A stretch of DNA of 64,000 nucleotides from Apricaphanius iberus (Eukaryota; Chordata; Actinopteri; Cyprinodontiformes; Aphaniidae), in NCBI GenBank assembly GCA_028564705.1, contig JAPXFQ010000831.1, positions 1,054,001 through 1,118,000 on the forward strand, written 5' to 3'. Of this stretch, positions 61,601 through 64,000 are shown one piece after another. A program made the translations under genes and the position numbers. The notes under the pieces were generated by a model. It was not told where the DNA came from, did not search any database, and saw nothing but the letters and a program-made list of their open reading frames with translations. Position 1 is the stretch's first letter, and each line of letters begins with the position of its first letter.

Positions 61601-63796
61601 TCACATTAATATTTAATTGACCCTGCAATTTAGTAAACTTTTGTTTAAATATAAAAAAGCATTGAGACGTAACCAAATGCACAGCAACCTCTCTCAGCAA
61701 TCACTCAAACAGAAGGAAAAAAGGACTCCATCCTGGGTGTTACATCATACACCTGCCTCCACATTATTCAGCAGAGTGGGAGAGATCTGCTCCGGCCTCC
61801 ACAACAAGCTGTGGGAGACCAGAGCTGACTCACTCAGCACTGAGCCGTGGAGTCCTCATGAATCTTAATGCTTCCTCCATACGAACCCTCACCTCAGCTC
61901 ATCTCCTCTGTGGGCGATTTTCTACCAGATTACAGTGAGAGGTGGTATACATCTCCTCTGACACGCAAACACTGTCATGTGCTTCTTACATAATAACGAC
62001 TCCAGTGAAGAACAAGCTTCTGCGAAATTTACCACCAATCCTTTGTCTTATTAGTAGAAGCTTTTCTTCCTTTGTAGACATAAAACAAGCATTAAAGTTT
62101 CACTGAGCCGCCTTTAGCTTCGATTCTCTGGTTGATCAATTACCAATCGATGATGGGAGGAGTCTGACCACTGGGCAAAGCCTTCTTCAGCACATCCAAA
62201 AAATTATTAAAGGGGTTCAGGTAATCAGCTGACTTCATTATGTCGCTGGAACTTGACTTGACCAACTGCAGCAACCACAGATGATAGCACCGCCCCCACA
62301 GGGTGTTAAAGTAGACACTAGGAATGTCTTTTTTTCTACTCTTGAAGAAGGGCAGATCTGGACTTAAGACCACCAGCAAATTGAAGCCTTTTTCTCTGGT
62401 TTGCCTAAACCAGGGGTCTGCAACCTTTACTCTCCAAAGGGCCACTTTGTACTAAATCCAGATAAATAAATTTAATTTAGAGCCACAAAAGTTACAGGAC
62501 CTTTCGAAAACTTCACTTGAAATTTTTGATTAATATAATGTGTTTTCATTCATAAAGAAGCACCATTGTATTTCTGTTTTTAGGTTTTAAAAGAAAGAAA
62601 AACATATTAATTTGTGTATTGGTTTTCCTCTGATTTTTTTATATTTGTGGCATTAAAAAAATGCATATAGTTTCAAACCTAAGGACCAGAAAAAAATGAT
62701 TTAAAAAAATTGTTACTTTTAGTACCAATCTGTCATCAAAATTCAAAGCAATTATTCAATGAAAAACAAAAGAAACCTGCTAAAAATCTGAATTTGTTAT
62801 TGAAAAAAAATCTTTGGTTTGTTATTATTTTTAGCCAAAGTTCCTCAGAGCCATTGTGGAAGATCTAAAGAGCCACTTGCGGCTCCAGAGCCACAGGTTG
62901 CAGACCCCTGGCCTAACCGATCAGCGGTTTCGTCACAGCTAAAGAGCTCTCAGTCCCAATCAATGGAAATGTTCGTACTTTCAATAATAAAGCTGTGAGT
63001 TCTGCTGTTTTCCACCAAAAAGTAATCACTCATTTCTATCATTTAGGATGTCTTCCTTGCAGATTGTTTTTAAACCAGTTTAGTAGTTTCTGAATGTATA
63101 GATTTCTCCTCCGCTTGGTTTGAACCTTCTTCAACAGACTAACAGCTTTTCCATAACCACAGGGTATGTCTTTCAACATAAGACTTCTTCTGCATCATTT
63201 GGGGTCAATCAACTTGTTAGCTGATAATCACTCATAGAGTAAATATTCAATAAGAGACCCATAACTATGTTCTCACTTAAAACCAGTTGGTGACTTTTTT
63301 TAGCTAGGTGGTTCATATTCCAAGTGTTTTTAACTTGCATATTTCATACCAATGTAATATGGCATCTGAAGACGGCATCCTCTAACCTTCAAAACATCGA
63401 TGTTGTAGTAACGCTGATGTGCTAAGGCTCAAAACTCACAAAGCTGCTGTATAATTCATGATTAGACCCATTCCCCAAAAGCTTAGACTGCAGGTGTTCT
63501 GAGGTTCAGGCTCAAAAAAGAGACGCAATTATTCGTCAGAATGAGTCAACAAGAAGCCCGATCAGCGCATTTTTCCCCCCTCCATCATCCGGATGACAGA
63601 ACTCACCGTTTTCAAGAACCACCTGTCTATGCTCTCCCTGGCCACTCCTGCCAGCCGGAGGCAAAAGATCGGTAGCCTCTGCATGAATGTAGCCACACAC
63701 TTCAGGAGAAGCCATCCGGCTGAGGTTCCTGATGTCCTGTGATCGGTAGACCAGTAACCGGCCATCAATTGGGGAATCTGTAAACCTCCACAGGGG
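39758..63796 (-). CDS. adam17: ADAM17 (TACE) metalloprotease, 15 exons, 5' part beyond window
   Basis: Membrane-anchored zinc metalloprotease that sheds ectodomains such as TNF and EGFR ligands. In coding order the exons are 63607-63796, 58652-58782, 58432-58518, 53087-53212, 52801-52945, 52616-52707, 52144-52296, 49933-50132, 49758-49861, 49520-49654, 48530-48657, 46804-46882, 46586-46674, 46434-46493 and 39758-40174. All are GT-AG, and the phases chain without error to give 711 residues plus stop, matching human ADAM17 from the late prodomain to the C-terminus. The signal peptide and first part of the prodomain are outside the window. No exon is disrupted. Confidence 0.96.
41040..41500. mobile_element. 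probable MITE ('tccgattacttgtgccc' family)
   Basis: The right part 'ttattccgaacaggctttta' plus 'atccgattacttgtgccc' and repeated 'attcggaatta'/'aatcggatc' motifs indicate a mirrored non-autonomous element. The left boundary is uncertain. Confidence 0.4.
41689..41760. repeat. (TA)36 microsatellite
   Basis: Perfect TA dinucleotide run of 72 bp in an ADAM17 intron. Confidence 0.97.
42157..42526 (+). mobile_element. tRNA-derived SINE
   Basis: 'ggtggcacagtggttagca' resembles the pol III A box and 'ggattttaaacctgg' a decayed B box (GGTTCGAATCC in intact relatives). Then come the conserved SINE body ('atggagtttgtatgttct', 'gtccaaaaacatgactatta', 'ttgtgatggactggtgaccc') and the tail 'ggataagcggtatcaataat' ggatgga. 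The GGAT tail suggests mobilisation by an RTE-type LINE. Confidence 0.75.
42530..44279. other. ADAM17 intron, unassigned
   Basis: Only short Tc1-like scraps ('cacggtggtggtagtatgat' near 42770) are recognisable. No exon. Confidence 0.4.
44280..44540 (+). mobile_element. LINE 3'-UTR fragment
   Basis: It ends 'aatgtcccttgtggaacagt' aaag, a decayed form of the L2/Rex1-type tail 'tttccc-tgtgggac-aataaag'. No coding part. Confidence 0.5.
44783..45181. mobile_element. foldback element, about 400 bp, long inverted arms
   Basis: The left arm (from 'cagaagttcagtctacttca' through 'acaaatgctgggatggtgga' caatc) is mirrored by the right arm ('gattgtccaccatcccagca' tttgt ... to 'actgaacttctg'). The arms are more than 120 bp each, and an inner pair, 'cagaagcg' / 'cgcttctg', is also inverted. 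It could fold into a long hairpin. No coding sequence. Confidence 0.75.
45190..46433. other. ADAM17 intron, unassigned
   Basis: No exon or element is recognised. Confidence 0.4.
46434..46882 (-). CDS. adam17: ADAM17 stalk, transmembrane and juxtamembrane exons (3)
   Basis: Exon 46804-46882 ends in '[18 protein letters not shown]'. Exon 46586-46674 holds the single membrane segment '[20 protein letters not shown]' continuing VHCM. Exon 46434-46493 starts the cytoplasmic side, [20 protein letters not shown]. The donor after GGT (GTAAGC) was chosen over G|GTGTAA because it keeps phase with the last exon. Confidence 0.93.
47487..47882 (-). mobile_element. hAT-like MITE, second copy of the 14260-14595 family
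   Basis: Opposite orientation to the first copy: it starts TAGGGCTGGGTATCGATTC and ends ...aacacagttcta. A perfect 8-bp duplication TAATTAAA flanks it (47479-47486 and 47883-47890). It is 60 bp longer than the other copy, the extra sequence lying in the middle. It lies in an ADAM17 intron. Confidence 0.88.
48530..50132 (-). CDS. adam17: ADAM17 disintegrin and membrane-proximal domains (4 exons)
   Basis: Exons are 49933-50132, 49758-49861, 49520-49654 and 48530-48657. Cys-rich segments are '[17 protein letters not shown]', '[18 protein letters not shown]', '[20 protein letters not shown]' and '[14 protein letters not shown]', then '[16 protein letters not shown]'. The cysteine pattern follows the ADAM17 disintegrin and membrane-proximal domains. 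Confidence 0.94.
48700..49083. mobile_element. hAT-like MITE (intact relative of 13205-15402)
   Basis: Ends TAGTGATGTGTAC and, from the right, TAGGGATGTAAG, with flanks ctactaag and ctattcag (5 of 8). It begins 43 bp upstream, in coding sense, of the ADAM17 exon at 48530-48657. No gene inside. Confidence 0.65.
49270..49455 (+). mobile_element. LINE 3'-tail fragment
   Basis: It ends 'gagataaataaagtgtttct' gaattgaact, typical of L2/Rex1-type 3' ends. It is non-coding, in an ADAM17 intron. Confidence 0.45.
50533..51119. mobile_element. hAT-like MITE, copy B
   Basis: Pairs with 37668-38262 in the same orientation. The right end, 'gaggccatatcgtccagccc', is the better preserved of the two. It has TGATGATGTCATCA at 50628-50641 where copy A has the perfect palindrome. 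Confidence 0.65.
51120..52143. other. ADAM17 intron, unassigned
   Basis: Open frames of 60-111 codons lie here, but none matches an ADAM17 exon or a known domain. Nothing is called. Confidence 0.45.
52144..53212 (-). CDS. adam17: ADAM17 catalytic domain core (4 exons)
   Basis: Exons are 53087-53212, 52801-52945, 52616-52707 and 52144-52296. Anchors are '[20 protein letters not shown]' and '[19 protein letters not shown]'. The zinc site [11 protein letters not shown] (HExxHxxGxxH) is at 52243-52275, followed by the Met-turn '[12 protein letters not shown]'. All three zinc ligands and the catalytic Glu are present, so the enzyme should be active. Confidence 0.95.
53470..53790. repeat. hAT-like MITE remnant ('ccgataccgatac')
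   Basis: 'gggatccaccgataccgata' with 'ctggtatc' on the left and 'gtatctgtatcatatcggta' on the right form mirrored ends. The right end is abutted by LINE sequence. Confidence 0.5.
53800..53998 (+). mobile_element. LINE reverse-transcriptase fragment (L2/Rex-type)
   Basis: Translates to '[20 protein letters not shown]', then '[20 protein letters not shown]', the D-Y-R-P-V-A-L-T box of non-LTR reverse transcriptases. About 66 codons survive with no ends. Confidence 0.8.
54420..55094 (+). mobile_element. Penelope-like remnant with inverted terminal arms
   Basis: Arms of about 122 bp (54460-54582 and 54969-55090) are inverted copies with only a few differences. Between them, 54597-54830 encodes '[20 protein letters not shown]' then '[20 protein letters not shown]', which I recognise as the C-terminal end found after the GIY-YIG part of Penelope-like proteins. 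The 13-bp direct repeat ttcctgtcagtag at 54407-54419 and 55095-55107 marks a target-site duplication. The reverse transcriptase is missing. It lies in the ADAM17 intron 53213-58431. Confidence 0.75.
55455..55519 (+). mobile_element. LINE 3'-tail with (ATTCA)n
   Basis: 'aatttcccctcgtgggacaa' taaaggatt followed by attca repeats, the signature 3' end of L2/Rex1-type LINEs. Confidence 0.65.
55630..55750. repeat. (TA)n microsatellite, target of the Tc1 insertion
   Basis: A long TA run with minor interruptions, continuing as tatatatata after the transposon at 57370-57380. Confidence 0.92.
55752..57369 (-). mobile_element. intact Tc1/mariner element (DD38E, Intruder-like)
   Basis: 1618 bp. Perfect 27-bp terminal inverted repeats begin CACTACCGTTCAAAAGTTTG and extend through GGGTCAC at both ends. 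TA flanks both sides (55750-55751 and 57370-57371), inside a (TA)n tract. It carries one complete transposase frame on the minus strand. It lies in the ADAM17 intron 53213-58431, in the same transcriptional sense as ADAM17. Confidence 0.95.
55914..56957 (-). CDS. Tc1/mariner transposase, 347 aa, uninterrupted
   Basis: Cut-and-paste DNA transposase. The N-terminal paired-type helix-turn-helix is at residues about 5-50 ([20 protein letters not shown]). The GRPR hook is at 59-62 and the second helix-turn-helix at about 63-115. The catalytic triad is D154 ([10 protein letters not shown]), D244 (QQDNDPKHT) and E283 ([11 protein letters not shown]). I count 38 residues between the second D and E, which is the DD38E spacing of the Intruder family rather than the DD34E of classical Tc1. 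The glycine-rich box '[14 protein letters not shown]' and a basic stretch at 119-134 are present. The length is normal for the family, and no stop or frameshift is seen. ATG 56957 is the first Met of the frame and gives the standard N-terminus MARKREL. Confidence 0.95.
   Translation of the reverse strand: MARKRELSSETRQSILVLRNEGYSMREIAKKLKISYNGVYYSLQRTAQTGSNQSRKRSGRPRCTTEQEDKYIRVSSLRNRRLTGPQLASSLNSTRKTPVSTSTVKRRLRDSGLQGRVAKKKPYLRLANKRKRLRWAKEHRHWTEEDWKKVLWTDESKFEVFGSQRRTFVRRRTTEKMLEECLTPSVKHGGGNVMVWGCFCAGKVGDLYRVKGILNKEGYHSILQRHAIPSGQRLIGANFILQQDNDPKHTSKLCKNYLEKKQAAGILSVMEWPAQSPDLNPVELLWEQLDRMVRKKCPSNQSKLWELLLEAWGAISPDYLNKLTARMPKVCNAVIAANGGFFDESKV
57383..58431. other. ADAM17 intron, unassigned
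   Basis: AT-rich; no exon or clear element. Confidence 0.5.
58432..58782 (-). CDS. adam17: ADAM17 furin site and start of catalytic domain (2 exons)
   Basis: Exon 58652-58782 begins with '[15 protein letters not shown]', where R-V-K-R is the furin-type cleavage site that releases the prodomain, then '[18 protein letters not shown]'. Exon 58432-58518 reads '[20 protein letters not shown]', continuing to VQIQQ. Both keep phase with the flanking exons. Confidence 0.93.
59076..59420 (+). mobile_element. Tc1-type 5' end fragment
   Basis: 'cagtgcgttgccaaatattc' acacctggttgaactt is the terminal repeat of another common fish Tc1 family, followed by subterminal blocks 'ttcagaagtcacctgatcag' and 'aatctcagttgttctctg'. 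The transposase is missing. Confidence 0.7.
59960..60200 (+). mobile_element. LINE 3'-end fragment nested in the Tc1 copy
   Basis: 'gttttattttattgattctc', 'gtacagcaccttgaattacc' and 'gtgctatacaaatatgcc' match the 3' ends of a common fish LINE/SINE tail family. Tc1 sequence resumes after it ('acgtagtgtgttactaattg'). Confidence 0.5.
60315..60825 (-). mobile_element. internally deleted Tc1 derivative, copy 2
   Basis: Ends CAGTACAGGCCAAAAGTTTG and ...gtttggcctgtactg, with TA on both sides. It keeps the transposase C-terminal part, antisense ('gttcaggtccggtgactttg'), joined at 'ggccaggttatttcac' to the far subterminal region, the same junction as copy 1 at 26230-26738. It is inserted in an older Tc1 of a different family. 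Confidence 0.88.
61290..62410. other. ADAM17 intron, unassigned
   Basis: No exon or repeat is recognised. Small open frames are unsupported. Confidence 0.45.
62411..62910. mobile_element. hAT-like MITE ('caggggtctgcaacc')
   Basis: 500 bp with ends CAGGGGTCTGCAACCTTTA and, from the right, CAGGGGTCTGCAACCTGTG. Flanking octamers gcctaaac (62403-62410) and gcctaacc (62911-62918) agree at 7 of 8. Near the ends are mirrored 'aaagggccac' / 'aagagccact' motifs. No transposase. Confidence 0.85.
63607..63796 (-). CDS. adam17: ADAM17 prodomain exon
   Basis: Begins PLWRF and includes '[16 protein letters not shown]' and '[11 protein letters not shown]'. The Cys here corresponds to the cysteine-switch residue that caps the catalytic zinc in the zymogen. 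The acceptor CATCCAG follows a long T-rich tract, and the donor is ACG|GTGAGT. The next upstream exon was not found before base 64000. Confidence 0.9.
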
Positions 63797-64000
63797 CTGG
63801 ATGGCCAAAAAAAAAAAAAAAAAAGAAAAATAATTTTATTAGAGAAGTTCCACCACTAAAAGAAGTAAATATCCCAATTTCTCATCTGCTATCTTTAAAT
63901 AATCTTAAAAAAATAGCAGTGGACTAGTAATGTTCAACACAATGATGTAAAAAGGACATTTATAAGTATTTAGATTTCCACACATTTAGCAAATATTACT
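63797..64000. other. ADAM17 intron at window edge
   Basis: Intronic sequence immediately upstream (in coding sense) of the prodomain exon, with an 18-base A run (T-rich on the coding strand) serving the acceptor. The remaining 5' exons lie beyond the window. Confidence 0.6.

Noticed and set aside
1..64000. A new multi-gene defence or biosynthetic system
   Set aside because: All recognisable host genes are known vertebrate genes, and the remaining structure is accounted for by transposons and simple repeats.

Overview
The window reads as a nuclear chromosome segment of a ray-finned fish (teleost). Genes are split into short exons with GT-AG introns. The conserved exon peptides match vertebrate proteins. 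The spacer DNA is filled with repeat families typical of fish: Rex3/RTE and L1 LINE pieces, tRNA-type SINE, Penelope-like, Tc1/mariner, hAT-like, Harbinger-like and TTAA-flanked elements, and long (TA)n and (TATC)n microsatellites. I see no bacterial, plasmid or viral gene structure. I cannot name the species.

Three host genes are supported. (1) RPAP1 (RNA polymerase II-associated protein 1) is complete on the minus strand, with coding exons from 32250 down to 10748 and a probable 5' UTR exon at 33232-33300. (2) IAH1, a GDSL/SGNH-type esterase, is complete on the plus strand in six exons, 34647-38617. (3) ADAM17 (TACE) is on the minus strand. Fifteen exons run from 63796 (prodomain) to the stop at 39758, and the first exons lie beyond base 64000. 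RPAP1 and IAH1 are head to head across about 1.3 kb. IAH1 and ADAM17 converge, with candidate poly(A) signals only about 70 bp apart.

Layout: 1-10747 is intergenic and repeat-rich, with a Rex3 inserted in a Tc1 terminal repeat. 10748-33300 is RPAP1, with nested hAT-like elements in its last intron. 33301-34646 is the shared promoter interval. 34647-38710 is IAH1, with a 5'-truncated L1 in intron 2. 38711-64000 is ADAM17, whose introns carry a SINE, a foldback element, a Penelope-like remnant and an apparently intact Tc1/mariner element with a complete 347-residue transposase of DD38E spacing.

The three genes are not one pathway: RPAP1 serves RNA polymerase II assembly, IAH1 is a small esterase and ADAM17 is a membrane sheddase. 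The strongest unusual signals are the intact DD38E transposon in a TA microsatellite, stacked transposon insertions with recoverable target-site duplications, two copies of one internally deleted Tc1 derivative, and an RPAP1 intron whose best-fitting reading frame needs a non-AG acceptor. I did not find a convincing new multi-gene system.
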